55,715 nt of DNA from Candidatus Protochlamydia sp. Lineage in GTDB: Bacteria; Chlamydiota; Chlamydiia; Chlamydiales; Parachlamydiaceae. Both the position numbers and the translations under genes were made by a program. Positions 17,099-27,096 of this stretch are shown here, one piece after another. Location: contig JACDAQ010000035.1 in assembly GCA_013695355.1 (NCBI GenBank), positions 1 to 55,715 on the forward strand, read 5' to 3'. Below the pieces are notes generated by a model. The model was given only the letters and a program-made list of their open reading frames with translations. It was not told the origin of the DNA and did no database searches. How positions within the stretch are numbered: position 1 is the first letter of the stretch; every line of letters begins with the position of its first letter.

Positions 17099-17452
17099 AT
17101 GATAAATGCTTTCCTGGGAACCACCAAAGATATTATAATTTGTACTGGTATTGGCGCGCTTTACAGCGTTCAAATGCATATTCCACAAATGAATGCCAAA
17201 ATTTTGCTTGGAACAATTGCCATTTCGCGCCTTGCAAACCGCATTTTATTAGAGTGTGTAAGATATAGCACACAAAATGGAGAAGGAGGGGTCAAACTTG
17301 CAAATCGCTATGCCTTCACAAATGCCACGGTCAACTTAATGACCATCGTAGCCTTAAGGAATTTTCAATTCATTGGAACAAAAGGGGCAACATTTCTTGT
17401 CGTTTTGGCATTGTTAAACATATCCCGCATTAAAACTTCCAATGCATTGTAG
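17099..17452 (+). CDS. Small hypothetical membrane protein, paralogue 2 (117 aa)
   Basis: Homologue of the neighbour at 16509-16868, with the same three hydrophobic stretches and the shared SRLANRILLE motif, but clearly diverged, so the duplication is not recent. A good ribosome binding site (GAGGAG) precedes the ATG. A hairpin (TGTGCG…CGCACA, about 17037-17058) lies in its leader, and the type A element ends about 70 bases before the start, so the element may supply or shape its promoter. Function unknown. Confidence 0.7.
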   Translation: MINAFLGTTKDIIICTGIGALYSVQMHIPQMNAKILLGTIAISRLANRILLECVRYSTQNGEGGVKLANRYAFTNATVNLMTIVALRNFQFIGTKGATFLVVLALLNISRIKTSNAL

Positions 17453-17894
17453 ACGTCAGCCTTCGTTTGTTTTCGCAGGCTTTAGCCCTTATTGTGTCAT
17501 TTATGCCAATATCATAAAAGTTCATTTTAACGATTAGCCAAAACAATGCAGGCTGAAGTATACGCTACGTTGAACAAAAATGCCTTAAAGCAACGGATGC
17601 TTTAAGGCTGAATTCTCTGATTCGCATAGGCATCAAGTTAATTGAAAGATTACAGAAAATCACGTTAATATATTAAAATTAGCAGGATAGCCTTTGGCTG
17701 CAGGATGAAGAGGATAAGAAAATAAAAATAATTGTCAAAAATATTTTTTATAAGCCTAAAAAAGTGCGCTTTGTCTTGCACCATCCTACCGTGCCAGCGA
17801 CCTGCCTATCATGTTCATCATAACCCCCTTATTACCATAATTTATTTATAAATTTAAGCTTAATGCAAATGTCTGATTCGTTGGGCGCAATTAA
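17453..17894. other. Convergent intergenic region
   Basis: These 442 bases lie between the plus-strand membrane gene and the end of minus-strand lpdA. Apart from the terminator-like hairpin at 17577-17608 I see no gene and no copy of the dispersed elements. Confidence 0.4.
17577..17608 (-). terminator. Terminator-like hairpin downstream of lpdA
   Basis: An 11-bp perfect stem, GCCTTAAAGCA paired with TGCTTTAAGGC, with a 5-base loop. On the minus strand it is followed by ATTTTT. It lies about 285 bases past the lpdA stop and could end the suc operon transcript; on the plus strand it has no U-tract. Confidence 0.55.
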
Positions 17895-19271
17895 TTAAGC
17901 CCGAAGGGCTTCAAACGCAGCTTCTTTTATTGCTTCACCTAATGTAGGGTGCGCTTGCGGTGCTTGCGCTAGATCAGCCACAAGCGCCCCTGTTTGCATG
18001 GCCAGCATTCCTACAGAGATCAGCTCCGATGCTTGCGAACCGATAATATGCATCCCCAGCAAACGTCCGGTTTGTCGATCGCCTATAATTTTCACAACCC
18101 CTTCAGTTTCTCCATTACATCGAGCCCTCGGGTTCCCTTTAAAGTACGCCAAGCCAATTGCGACTGATAAACCTGCAGCTACTGCCTCTTCTTCGCTTAA
18201 GCCCACGGCCGCCAATTCGGGATTGGTATATACTACATTAGGAATTGCTAAATAATTCAAAGGATGACGATTTCCATTTAACCATTCGACAACGGCAATT
18301 CCTTCTTCGGATGCTTTATGAGCTAACATAGGCCCATCAATCAAATCGCCGATGGCAAAAATATGAGGATGCTTCGTCCTAAAAAAGGAGTCGACAGGAA
18401 TAAATCCTTTCCGGTCAATTTCAATGCCAACCGCACCTAAATCAAGCCCTTGCGTAAAAGGCCTGCGCCCGATTGCTACCAGCACTTTTTCGCCGCTGAG
18501 ATTTTGGACCTTTCCCTCCTGTTCTATGGTAAGGATTATTTCTTCACGTTGATCAATTCCTGAAATGACTTTAGCCGATAAGAGGACGCTGATGCCTTTT
18601 TTCCTAAGATTTTGGAGTAGGTGTCTGGATAAAATTTTTTCCATAGAGGGACACAAGCGGTCCATCATTTCGATTAGGGTTACTTTTGAACCCAGCCTTT
18701 GATACACCGAAGCCAACTCGACTCCTATGGCGCCCCCTCCAATGACTACTAAACTGTTAGGTACCTTAGTGAGGCTAAGTACTTCAGTCGAAGAAAGGAC
18801 ATTACTTTTATCAAATGGCAGTGCTTGAAGTTCGATAGGTTCAGATCCTGTCGCTAAAATAATATTATCTGAAAAAATTATAGATTCGTTAACTTTTAAA
18901 TGATTAGGATCTATAAAAATCCCTTCCCCTTGTTTATAGCTGACCCCATGCTTTTTGAAAAGCCCCGCCACTCCTTCACACAATCCTTTCACAATTGCAT
19001 TTTTTCTTTCCATCATTGAGAAAAAGTCCACCTGTAGCGAGGAGCAGATAATTCCTAAATTTTTCCCATCTACATCCACCCTTTCAAGGACTTCGGTCGA
19101 ATGGAGCAAGGCTTTGGATGGAATGCAACCCACATTCAGGCAGGTACCCCCTAAGCTTTCCGCTTTGTCTATGCAAATAACTTTCATCCCTAGCTGCGCA
19201 GCCCGGACCGCTGCCACATAACCTCCAGGACCTGCCCCAACAATTGCCAATTCGTATCGTTCTTCTGCCAT
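17895..19271 (-). CDS. lpdA: Dihydrolipoyl dehydrogenase (E3)
   Basis: Flavoprotein that reoxidises the lipoyl groups of 2-oxoacid dehydrogenase complexes, passing electrons to NAD. It shows the N-terminal FAD site (VGAGPGGYVAA), the redox disulfide GGTCLNVGCIPSK, the NAD-binding VVIGGGAIGVE, the second FAD motif (FAIGDLIDGPMLAH) and the C-terminal HPT catalytic histidine region (AHPTLGEAI). I place the start at the ATG near 19271 (MAEERYELAIVGAG), 458 residues. The frame remains open upstream to a TTG at 19382, but those 37 extra residues are encoded inside a miniature element and are not expected in the family. It is the third gene of a sucA-sucB-lpdA unit. Confidence 0.93.
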   Translation of the reverse strand: MAEERYELAIVGAGPGGYVAAVRAAQLGMKVICIDKAESLGGTCLNVGCIPSKALLHSTEVLERVDVDGKNLGIICSSLQVDFFSMMERKNAIVKGLCEGVAGLFKKHGVSYKQGEGIFIDPNHLKVNESIIFSDNIILATGSEPIELQALPFDKSNVLSSTEVLSLTKVPNSLVVIGGGAIGVELASVYQRLGSKVTLIEMMDRLCPSMEKILSRHLLQNLRKKGISVLLSAKVISGIDQREEIILTIEQEGKVQNLSGEKVLVAIGRRPFTQGLDLGAVGIEIDRKGFIPVDSFFRTKHPHIFAIGDLIDGPMLAHKASEEGIAVVEWLNGNRHPLNYLAIPNVVYTNPELAAVGLSEEEAVAAGLSVAIGLAYFKGNPRARCNGETEGVVKIIGDRQTGRLLGMHIIGSQASELISVGMLAMQTGALVADLAQAPQAHPTLGEAIKEAAFEALRA

Positions 19272-19284
19272 TTTAACCCTTTTA

Positions 19285-19446
19285 ACCTGAGTTTGGAGTT
19301 TTTTTGCCCTTTCGGCTAGCGTGAAAGCTCTCGCGATTGAATAAATAACTTTGAGGGTCATATTAATTAATATTACCCTCAAAGTTATTTTTCAAGCACG
19401 AGGCTTTGACGCAGCCCAAAGAGCGAAAAAACTCCAAACTCAGGTT
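19285..19446. repeat. Miniature inverted-repeat element, type A-prime (162 bp)
   Basis: Terminal repeats AACCTGAGTTTGGAGTTTTT are perfect over about 21 bases. The centre is a 46-base palindrome (19344-19389) with one mismatch, starting AATAACTTTGAGGGT. The inner arms GCTCTCGCGATTGA and GGCTTTGACGCAGCCCAAA closely match those of type A, but the outer ends differ. It separates sucB from lpdA and could form a large hairpin in the operon mRNA. A fragment of its end occurs at 26597-26611. Confidence 0.8.
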
Positions 19447-19474
19447 ATTACCTATTTAATCGAATCCTATACCC

Positions 19475-20695
19475 TTATTTTGTTATGTCGAATAATAAAC
19501 CTGCCGGATCTTCAAGGACCTTTTTGATATGAACTAGAAAAGCCACCGATTCTTTTCCGTCAATCATGCGATGATCGTAGCTGAGCGCCAAATACATCAT
19601 CGGACGGATGACGATCTGATCATTAATAACCACCGCTCTTTTTTCAATTTTATGCATACCTAAAATAGCACATTGAGGGGGGTTTAGAATAGGTGTAGAA
19701 AGGAGTGAGCCGTAAACGCCTCCATTCGTAATCGTCATGCTTCCTCCTTGCAGATCATCGGGGGACATTTTACCTTCCCGTGCCTTCTTCGCAAATTCAT
19801 CAATAGCTGTTTCAATTTGGGCAAAACTTAAGCGATCGCAGTTACGCACAACAGGCACTAATGTTCCCTTGTCTGTGCCTACCGCAATGCCGACGTCATA
19901 ATAATGGCGCTGGACCACTTCTTCACCACTCAAATAAGAATTCACTTGAGGATAGACCTGCAGTGCAGAAACGACGGCTTTTGCAAAAAAAGACATGTAA
20001 CCAAGCTTTGTTCCATATTTTTTGAAAAAAGCTTCCTGATGCTGCTCTCTAAGCTCAATCAAAAGAGAAAGGTCGGCTTCATTAAAGGTTGTCAGCATTG
20101 CCGTAGTTTGTTGCGCTTCCACCATGCGGGCCCCGATAATGCGCCTGATTTTAGATAAAGGACGGCGGGTTTCTCTTGAAGCCTGAGGAGGTTTGATACC
20201 TGGCTGAGGTTTTTCAGCTTGAACTGTCTTTTGAGGAGTTAAATTTTGAAGAAAGGATTCTTTTGTTATACGCAAGGAATTTTCGGTACCTTGCAAACCA
20301 GCTGGCTCAGGCTCTTTTTTACTACTCTGCTTTGGATCTTCCATTCGAGGCGGTGGCAAAGGGCCTTCTGTTTCAGGCATGCTTTTTGCCGGCTGTTTTT
20401 CAACTTCCTGATTTTTTTGCCCAGTGGTAGGTGGAGAGGCCTTTTTATCAATTTCTTCTACCTCAGTTTCAATAAAACCGATGCTCTCTCCAATTTTGAC
20501 AGTGTCTCCTGATTTGATTCTCAGGGATAACCTTCCTGCTTGGGGAGCAAATAAAATTTGATTGACCTTGTCTGTTTCAAGTTCCACGATTTCGGCATCC
20601 GCTTTAACAATTTCACCATTTGGAACAAGAATTTGTCCAATCACAGCCTGGGTGATTGATTCTCCCATTGCAGGTATTTTTATTTCAATTTTCAT
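19475..20695 (-). CDS. sucB: 2-oxoglutarate dehydrogenase E2 (dihydrolipoyl succinyltransferase)
   Basis: E2 core of the 2-oxoglutarate dehydrogenase complex of the TCA cycle; it transfers the succinyl group to CoA. The 406-residue protein has an N-terminal lipoyl domain with the lipoylation lysine in ELETDKVN (about residue 43), a Pro/Lys/Glu-rich linker (about 80-175) containing a peripheral-subunit-binding-like segment ([16 protein letters not shown]), and the catalytic acyltransferase domain ending in the signature [10 protein letters not shown] with the catalytic His. It overlaps the end of sucA by 11 bases, which suggests translational coupling. The next gene, lpdA, is separated from it by a miniature element. 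Confidence 0.95.
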   Translation of the reverse strand: MKIEIKIPAMGESITQAVIGQILVPNGEIVKADAEIVELETDKVNQILFAPQAGRLSLRIKSGDTVKIGESIGFIETEVEEIDKKASPPTTGQKNQEVEKQPAKSMPETEGPLPPPRMEDPKQSSKKEPEPAGLQGTENSLRITKESFLQNLTPQKTVQAEKPQPGIKPPQASRETRRPLSKIRRIIGARMVEAQQTTAMLTTFNEADLSLLIELREQHQEAFFKKYGTKLGYMSFFAKAVVSALQVYPQVNSYLSGEEVVQRHYYDVGIAVGTDKGTLVPVVRNCDRLSFAQIETAIDEFAKKAREGKMSPDDLQGGSMTITNGGVYGSLLSTPILNPPQCAILGMHKIEKRAVVINDQIVIRPMMYLALSYDHRMIDGKESVAFLVHIKKVLEDPAGLLFDITK

Positions 20696-23384
20696 GGCTG
20701 AAAACCTGTTTTAAAAGCGTTGCGTGTTCTTGTTCATGCCGCAAATGCGATCCAGTGGCTGGAGTAGCGCTGCGGGCCCGCCCTGCATATTTCAAATCGA
20801 TTCCTGGCGGCACCAGTTCCATAAGCTTAGGAAACATAAAAGACCATCCTCCCATATTTTGGGGCTCTTCCTGCACCCACATCCATTCGACTGACTCATT
20901 ATATTTGCCTGCAATTTTTTTAAGGAGGCTTTCATCCAAGGGATAAAGTTGTTCGATCCTAATAAAGCACACATCGGAGCGGTTTTGCTGTTTTCGTTCA
21001 GACACAAGATCGTAATAAATCCTCCCTGAACAAAAAACAAGGCGTCTGACAGAGGATGGTGATTTTATTCCACTATCATCTATCAAAGCTTGAAAAGAGC
21101 CACCCGAAAGTTCCTCTAAAGAGCTAACACAGGCAGCATGGCGCAGCAATCCCTTTGGAGTAAACAAAATCAGGGGTCTATGAAGGGATGCGTGCATCTG
21201 ACGCCGCAGCACATGAAAAAATTGGGCAGGGGTTGTGGGATTGACAATTTGCATATTATCATGTCCTGCTAATGATAAAAACCTTTCTAAACGTCCGGAT
21301 GAGTGCTCGGGACCTTGCCCTTCATAGCCATGAGGGAGGTAGAGCACTAGCCCAGACCTTTGCCCCCATTTCTGCTCTCCGCTGGCAATGTATTGATCGA
21401 TAATCACCTGCGCCCCGTTTCCAAAATCACCGAACTGGGCTTCCCAAATCGTCAGTCCTTTTAAGTAAGCAACGCTATAGCCGTATTCAAAACCAAGGAC
21501 ACCCATTTCGGAAAGAGGAGAATTATAAGCTTCAAATTTTCCCTGCGCTTCTTTTAAATGGGCTAGCGGGAAATATTCATTTTCCTTTTCCTGGTCTACC
21601 CAAACCGCATGTCGGTGACTGAAAGTTCCACGGCAGCAGTCCTGGCCCGACAGCCTGATAGGAATGCCTTCCCAGAGTAGACTTGCATAGGCTAAATGCT
21701 CAGCCAATCCCCAATCAATTGGCTTATTTCCTGCCATGCGGCTTACCCGGTCTTTGACTAGATTTTCTAATTTTGGATGCATTCTAAAGCCTTCTGGAAT
21801 GCGGCTAAAACGCTCAGCTAAAACTAGGAGGTGGGCCCGATCGACTCCAGTAGGGACAGACTGAGAGCCTTCTGCGTGAATCATTCGCTCCTTAAGCGGA
21901 GTCTCTATTAGTGCCTTATCCCTAAACTCCGAATGAGCTTCCTGCATCCCTTTTTTGAATTCTTCTTCCAGCTGTTCTATGATTTTTTTTTCAAGCACTT
22001 CCCTTTGGAGCAATTGGTCCCGGTAGAGCTCTCTGATAGGCTTTTTTCCCTTGATAATCCTGTATTCTAGAGGCTGGGTATAGGCAGGCTCGTCCCCTTC
22101 ATTATGTCCGTATTTCCGATATCCATTCAGATCGATTACCACATCGCAATGGAACCGCAGCCTTATCTCTAATGCCAATAATGCAGCATGGACGCACCCT
22201 TCTGGGTCCTCGGCATTGACGTGAAATATGGGACATCCGAAAGCCCGCGCAATGTCCGTACAATAATGAGTAGAACGCAGGTCCCGCGGCAGAGTGGTAA
22301 AACCAATTTGATTATTGATGACTATATGGATTGTACCCCCTGTCGCATAACCGGGCAATTTAGATAATTGAAATGTTTCATATACGATACCCTGGCCCGA
22401 AATGGCCCCATCGCCATGAATTAAAACAGGCAGGGCTTTATTCCGGTGAATTTCATCATTTATGAGAAACTGCTTTGCCCTTGTCTGCCCCTCTACGACG
22501 GAATTCACAGATTCTAAATGGCTGGGATTAGGGCTAAGGGTTATTTTAATTTTACCGCCAAAATGAGTATTAAGGTTTTCACCTGTATATCCCTTATGGT
22601 ATTTGACATCTCCCATTCCTTCCAAGGCTTCTGGAATTGAAATCTCCTCAAATTCAGAAAAGATTTCTGCATAAGATTTATGCAAAATATTGCTTAAGAC
22701 ATTTAGACGCCCCCGATGCGCCATTCCCAAAACATATTCTTGGACCCCTCTTTCGGCCCCCGTTTCGATTACAAGAGCAAGCATGGGAATCAATGTTTCA
22801 ACCCCTTCTAGAGAAAATCTTTTTTGGCCGACATATTTTGTGTGCAAAAAATTTTCAAATAGTTCTGAACGGTTTAAATATTCCAAAATACGCTGCTGCT
22901 GCTCCGGGCTAAGCTCTTTCTTAAAAAAATCATTTTCTATTTGATCCTGGATCCAGGCACTCAAATGTGCCTCTTCCACATGCTTGTATTCGAAACCGAT
23001 GGTGCCGCAATAAATTTTGCGGAGCGCTTCATTCAATTCCGAAAGGGTAGCTGTCTCAGTTGGAAGCAAGCCATAGGATGGAGCCTGCTTTTCCCACTCT
23101 TCTTTGCTAATTTCATCAAAGCTCACTCCACTTTCCTTGGCAGGCAGTAAAGCGTTAATATCGGCTTTCAAATGACCCGTACGGCGGTATTTATCAATTA
23201 CCATTTCAGCTAGAGGAGAGTCGACTTTTCTAAACTCTTTTTTATAAGGATTCGCTTCGATAGATTGAAAATAAGCGACCCAGGCAGGATCGATTTCTGC
23301 TGGATTCTTTTGGTAAATATCATATAAATTTTCAAGGAGATCGACATTCAATAGCTCTCCTTCGATGGACTGGGGGATTTTCAT
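20685..23384 (-). CDS. sucA: 2-oxoglutarate dehydrogenase E1
   Basis: Thiamine-diphosphate enzyme that decarboxylates 2-oxoglutarate and loads succinyl onto the lipoyl arm of SucB. Visible family features include the N-terminal segment ([20 protein letters not shown]), the [11 protein letters not shown] motif, the ThDP region ([25 protein letters not shown]), the [16 protein letters not shown] segment and the C-terminal transketolase-like part ([20 protein letters not shown]). Length about 899 residues is normal. I prefer the ATG at 23384 (MKIPQS), which has GAGG nine bases upstream; the ATG at 23399 would add MRLLA and has no clear ribosome binding site. First gene of sucA-sucB-lpdA; from memory, sucAB are also adjacent in Chlamydia (CT054-055). 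Confidence 0.95.
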   Translation of the reverse strand: MKIPQSIEGELLNVDLLENLYDIYQKNPAEIDPAWVAYFQSIEANPYKKEFRKVDSPLAEMVIDKYRRTGHLKADINALLPAKESGVSFDEISKEEWEKQAPSYGLLPTETATLSELNEALRKIYCGTIGFEYKHVEEAHLSAWIQDQIENDFFKKELSPEQQQRILEYLNRSELFENFLHTKYVGQKRFSLEGVETLIPMLALVIETGAERGVQEYVLGMAHRGRLNVLSNILHKSYAEIFSEFEEISIPEALEGMGDVKYHKGYTGENLNTHFGGKIKITLSPNPSHLESVNSVVEGQTRAKQFLINDEIHRNKALPVLIHGDGAISGQGIVYETFQLSKLPGYATGGTIHIVINNQIGFTTLPRDLRSTHYCTDIARAFGCPIFHVNAEDPEGCVHAALLALEIRLRFHCDVVIDLNGYRKYGHNEGDEPAYTQPLEYRIIKGKKPIRELYRDQLLQREVLEKKIIEQLEEEFKKGMQEAHSEFRDKALIETPLKERMIHAEGSQSVPTGVDRAHLLVLAERFSRIPEGFRMHPKLENLVKDRVSRMAGNKPIDWGLAEHLAYASLLWEGIPIRLSGQDCCRGTFSHRHAVWVDQEKENEYFPLAHLKEAQGKFEAYNSPLSEMGVLGFEYGYSVAYLKGLTIWEAQFGDFGNGAQVIIDQYIASGEQKWGQRSGLVLYLPHGYEGQGPEHSSGRLERFLSLAGHDNMQIVNPTTPAQFFHVLRRQMHASLHRPLILFTPKGLLRHAACVSSLEELSGGSFQALIDDSGIKSPSSVRRLVFCSGRIYYDLVSERKQQNRSDVCFIRIEQLYPLDESLLKKIAGKYNESVEWMWVQEEPQNMGGWSFMFPKLMELVPPGIDLKYAGRARSATPATGSHLRHEQEHATLLKQVFSHEN

Positions 23385-23521
23385 TGCAAGGAGCCTCATT
23401 ATAATGGCTAAATATCTACCGATAGATTTAACCTAGAAACATATATTTTAAAAGAATAGTTTTTGATCTAATAATTTTACCTCGAACATAATAGGTAAGT
23501 AAACATCAGAAAGGCTTTACA

Positions 23522-24139
23522 TTGATTTATTTTTTCTTTTTTCTTTTACCTTTTTTAGTAAGTTGTTCAAAAGAAGCCCTCCCGTTCGATGCGGAATGGC
23601 AAACATTTAATGCCCGGGAGGAAACAGAAAATGGGGAAAGAATGGCTATTTATCGTGCAAAAGTGCCCTCTTATTGGACGCGCATTGATCCTTCGCCAAA
23701 GGAATCGCTGCTTGATACTAAAAAACCAATTTGCGAATTCATCATTGAAGAAAATGTCCGTCTCACCATCCATACTTTTTACACTAGGATTTCTCCTTTT
23801 GCACAAATCAGCCGCTGGAAAGCTCAATTTCAAGAATTAAACTCATTTTCTGCAGTGACTACCCCCCGCTCTCAGGGGGGGTTTGTCGGCCTTTTTTTTG
23901 AAGGGGAAGGACAGTACCAAGGGAAGGCACAAAAAATGATGGGATGGAGTATGCGGCTTGCCCCTGAATATGACCAAAAACTTGAGCTCAGTCCCAATTT
24001 GATGAAAAACAGACTGCAACGGGCAGACTATACAATCAAAGTGGTAGGGCCTGTTGAAATGGTCGACCGGCATCGAAAGGGCTTACTTCTTTTTGCTAAT
24101 AGTTTTGAACTAATCGATGAACTACCTGCACCTTTATGA
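23522..24139 (+). CDS. Putative lipoprotein coupled to a ResB-like gene (205 aa)
   Basis: The protein starts with a short hydrophobic signal ending in the lipobox LVSC (Cys15), so it is probably a lipoprotein exported by Sec and processed by Lgt and signal peptidase II. The mature part is soluble with no motif I recognise. The start is a TTG with AAAGG about 8 bases upstream. Its stop overlaps the start of the ResB-like gene (ATGA), implying coupled translation and perhaps a role in cytochrome c maturation at the membrane. It is divergent from sucA, with about 137 bases between the starts. Confidence 0.75.
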   Translation: MIYFFFFLLPFLVSCSKEALPFDAEWQTFNAREETENGERMAIYRAKVPSYWTRIDPSPKESLLDTKKPICEFIIEENVRLTIHTFYTRISPFAQISRWKAQFQELNSFSAVTTPRSQGGFVGLFFEGEGQYQGKAQKMMGWSMRLAPEYDQKLELSPNLMKNRLQRADYTIKVVGPVEMVDRHRKGLLLFANSFELIDELPAPL

Positions 24140-26508
24140 AAAGTATTAAACTAGGTTTTTACTTTTTAGGAAGCATTTATTTTGCAATCGCGCTCATCGC
24201 CTTGACCGCCTTTTTAGTGATTGTTGCGACTTTTCTGGAAGCTTCAGCCGATTCTCATCTTTTTGCTGCGGAATGGATTTACCATCATGCTTTTTTTTCA
24301 GTGCTATTGTCTTTTTTTTTCATCAATATCCTTTTTTCAGCTTTAAGGCGATGGCCCTTTAAGTCTCGCCACCTACCCTTTCTGATTACCCACCTAGGCT
24401 TGCTCATGATCATAGGAGGTACCCTTATCAAACAGCGTAGCGGAATCCAGGGAAATTTAAATGTCTGGGAAGGCAGCGGAAGCCAAACACTCACGATTCC
24501 CCACACATATTCTTTGCAAATAGAAAATAAAGCAACGGGATATAATTATCCTATAAAACTACAAAAAGGGAAAATAGATTCCAGCTCTACATTTTCAGCC
24601 CTTAAAATTAAGGTTTTAGGTTCCTACGCCAATGTTTCGGAAGAATGGGAAACCTGGATTAAAGGAGAGGGGATTTTTTTAACAGGGCTGCCTCCCCTCC
24701 CTGTCCAAAATTGGGACATAAGTGAACCCTTTCCGCAAGGTATTTTTACCCCATTTTTATCTAGAAACTGGCTTCTTTTGGCCTTACGTACAAGCCAACT
24801 TGAAGCTAGCATTCGAAATTTTTACGTCGAAGAGCTTACACTGCGCCTCGGCTTTGCAAACGATAGTAATAAAGCATATGAAATTCCTTTAAAAAAGGCT
24901 CTTAGAGAGGATATTTTATTTAACGGCTATAAAATCCGTACTCAACTGCAACTTACTTTTTCACCTACGGATGGTTTCCTAAAGCCCCTTTTAACGCTTT
25001 GCCATGATGTGAAAGGAGGAATGGAAAAAAAAATTTGGGTCGATCTACAGGGAAGCCATTCCCTTTATGTCCAAACAGATACCGGCTCCAACCTTTTTTC
25101 AGTTGACCTAGTCCGCCCGGCCCCCGCCCTTCTGATCGCAGAAGATGAAAATAACGATCAATTTGTATTTGCTTTTGACCAGTACGGAAGGGTGCATGCA
25201 GAAGTCTATCGAAAAGGGCATCTTGGATCTCTTATCGTGTATGATGAAGGCTTTTCAGGTTATGCTATACAAGCCCGCCTTCCCCTTCCGACTTATCCGA
25301 CAAGCAGGCTGGACAAGGAAAAAGGCGACCATTATTTTTTAACACAACAGTTGAAGCAGGCTCTGCAAAAAGACGCCACGCTTGCACCCCCTTTGAACTT
25401 ATTTAAGGAGGCATGCAAGCGGTCCCATTTAGATTGTGCCGAACATTTGGCTAATTTTTTAAAAGCATGGGACCAAGGAAAAACCCTTCTTTTCCTTCCT
25501 TCCAGTTTAGATAGTTCCCTAAAAACAATTTTAACTGAGCTAAATTGGGAAGAAGTCCCTGTACATGACAAAAAAGCCTGTCATTGGGTCTCGAAGCTTT
25601 TCGAACAATTTTATGACCTGCCACCCGAAACCGATTACCTTCTATTTCTAAAGGAAAAGCAGTGGCCTTTTTTGAATGATTTAAAAGTATCCTTGCAGGA
25701 AAAAAGCCCAACTGATCTATTTACGCAGCTTGCTCGACAGATTTTTTACATTGTGAGAGAATTGCCACCTTTAATAGAAAGTACCCCTCTAGGACCAGCA
25801 CGGCAAGCAACCCTCTTATCTGCCTATCTAAAAGCGTATGAAATTGAATATTCAACTCTACTGACCAAAGCAGAACCAGGAGAGGAAAAGTTTGAAAGAG
25901 TGCATTCTTATCAAAAACCTTCTGAAGTAACTGAAGAAGATTATTTAAAAGAAACGTTTATTGTACTTGAAACGCCCCTGACTATCCGCCATCATTCTAA
26001 ACAACCCTTAACAAAAAAAGAAGATAACCGGCCAGGCCTACTTATAGAAGTGCAGGAAGGAAATCAGAAACAAATAATCGCATTGAGCTATGATGCCACT
26101 GCCATGGGACTGAAATGGCCTGTTTTAAATGGGCGCTATCTTGTCCGTTTTCAACCAGAGCAATTGGAACTTCCTTATCGTTTACGCCTCAGACAAGCTC
26201 GGCAAATCAATTACCCTCATACAGAACAACCTTATAGCTATGAAGCCGATTTGCTTATCAGCGAGAAAAATCAAAATCCAATCGAAAGAACCCTAAGCAT
26301 GAATCATGTGTATGAAACTTGGGACGGCTATCGCTTTTATTTGGCTGGAATGAATGGGTCTTCCGAACAAACATCAAAACGGGTCCAGATTATTGTCAAC
26401 CGAGATCCTATTAAATATTTTTTAACTTATCCCGGCGCATTGCTTGTTACGCTTGGTACATTTTTGCTTTTTTGGCTGATGCCAAGAACTAAGCGAGAAA
26501 ATAAATAA
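24136..26508 (+). CDS. resB: ResB/CcsB-like cytochrome c biogenesis protein (790 aa)
   Basis: System II cytochrome c maturation uses ResB (CcsB) with CcsA (ResC) to carry heme across the membrane and attach it to apocytochrome c. The N-terminus has hydrophobic helices at about 8-34, 50-70 and 80-100, with the family-like stretch LPFLITHLGLLMIIGGTLIK and GIQGNLNVWEGSG. A large extracytoplasmic region follows (about 110-760), then a last helix near 765-785 (YPGALLVTLGTFLLFW) and a basic tail. 790 residues is long for ResB; the extra length is in the periplasmic domain. The partner CcsA-like gene is at 28829, separated by two unrelated genes. Confidence 0.8.
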   Translation: MKSIKLGFYFLGSIYFAIALIALTAFLVIVATFLEASADSHLFAAEWIYHHAFFSVLLSFFFINILFSALRRWPFKSRHLPFLITHLGLLMIIGGTLIKQRSGIQGNLNVWEGSGSQTLTIPHTYSLQIENKATGYNYPIKLQKGKIDSSSTFSALKIKVLGSYANVSEEWETWIKGEGIFLTGLPPLPVQNWDISEPFPQGIFTPFLSRNWLLLALRTSQLEASIRNFYVEELTLRLGFANDSNKAYEIPLKKALREDILFNGYKIRTQLQLTFSPTDGFLKPLLTLCHDVKGGMEKKIWVDLQGSHSLYVQTDTGSNLFSVDLVRPAPALLIAEDENNDQFVFAFDQYGRVHAEVYRKGHLGSLIVYDEGFSGYAIQARLPLPTYPTSRLDKEKGDHYFLTQQLKQALQKDATLAPPLNLFKEACKRSHLDCAEHLANFLKAWDQGKTLLFLPSSLDSSLKTILTELNWEEVPVHDKKACHWVSKLFEQFYDLPPETDYLLFLKEKQWPFLNDLKVSLQEKSPTDLFTQLARQIFYIVRELPPLIESTPLGPARQATLLSAYLKAYEIEYSTLLTKAEPGEEKFERVHSYQKPSEVTEEDYLKETFIVLETPLTIRHHSKQPLTKKEDNRPGLLIEVQEGNQKQIIALSYDATAMGLKWPVLNGRYLVRFQPEQLELPYRLRLRQARQINYPHTEQPYSYEADLLISEKNQNPIERTLSMNHVYETWDGYRFYLAGMNGSSEQTSKRVQIIVNRDPIKYFLTYPGALLVTLGTFLLFWLMPRTKRENK

Positions 26509-27096
26509 TCTTTTACTATTAGAAATTAGTCTTTCAAATCAAGGAAGATTAAACACTAAGACTCAAAGACACAAAAAACTTTAAAGCATGTCTATTAACC
26601 TGAGTTTGGAGATATTCTCAAGTAATTCCGAGGCAACCTAGTATTCGATAAACCGTTGATGTGAAATTTCTTTTTCGCTCTTTGTGTCTTCGTACCTTTG
26701 AGTCTTTGGGTTGAATTTATCTGCTCTCTCTGTTCTTCCTGTTCTACCTTTACCTCACCATTAATAATCCAGTTTTACACAATTATCAGTTGTATTTAGT
26801 TTTAATTGTACATTAGTTAAATAAATAACAAACTTATTTTATTTTGGAAATTAACGTTATCTTAACAAAAAATCAATGTTAATAAACTATTATTATTTCG
26901 TTAAAATATAATATTTTACAAATTTAATAAGTCATCACTTTATTGATTAATAATTTAAAATTAAGGATATCATGGAACCCCAAGCTTGCTTTGTAAATCT
27001 TAGCAATTTCAGTTTTTTATTCAATGAAATTAAAAATTCAAATATCGAAACAGAAATAAACTTTAGAAATGAATTAAATGGTTAACAGAAATTTTA
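26509..27096. other. Intergenic region with repeat fragments
   Basis: These 588 bases contain an imperfect inverted repeat (26552-26715) and an embedded fragment AACCTGAGTTTGGAG (26597-26611) of the type A-prime element end. A short open frame at 26972-27085 (starting MEPQACFVNLSNF) follows a good AAGGATA ribosome binding site and may be the true beginning of the next gene. The rest is very AT-rich with no other signal. Confidence 0.5.
26552..26715. repeat. Imperfect inverted repeat (possible element remnant)
   Basis: AAGACTCAAAGACACAAA near the left side is mirrored on the right by CTTTGTGTCTTCG and CCTTTGAGTCTTTGGG; the right arm carries an extra 8 bases. It is about 160 bases long, like the miniature elements in this window, but the ends are different and contain short CAAAGAC-type repeats. 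Confidence 0.45.

Noticed and set aside
19272-19382. N-terminal extension of LpdA from a TTG start
   Set aside because: The extra residues are encoded by the miniature element and do not resemble lipoamide dehydrogenases; the ATG near 19271 gives the normal N-terminus.
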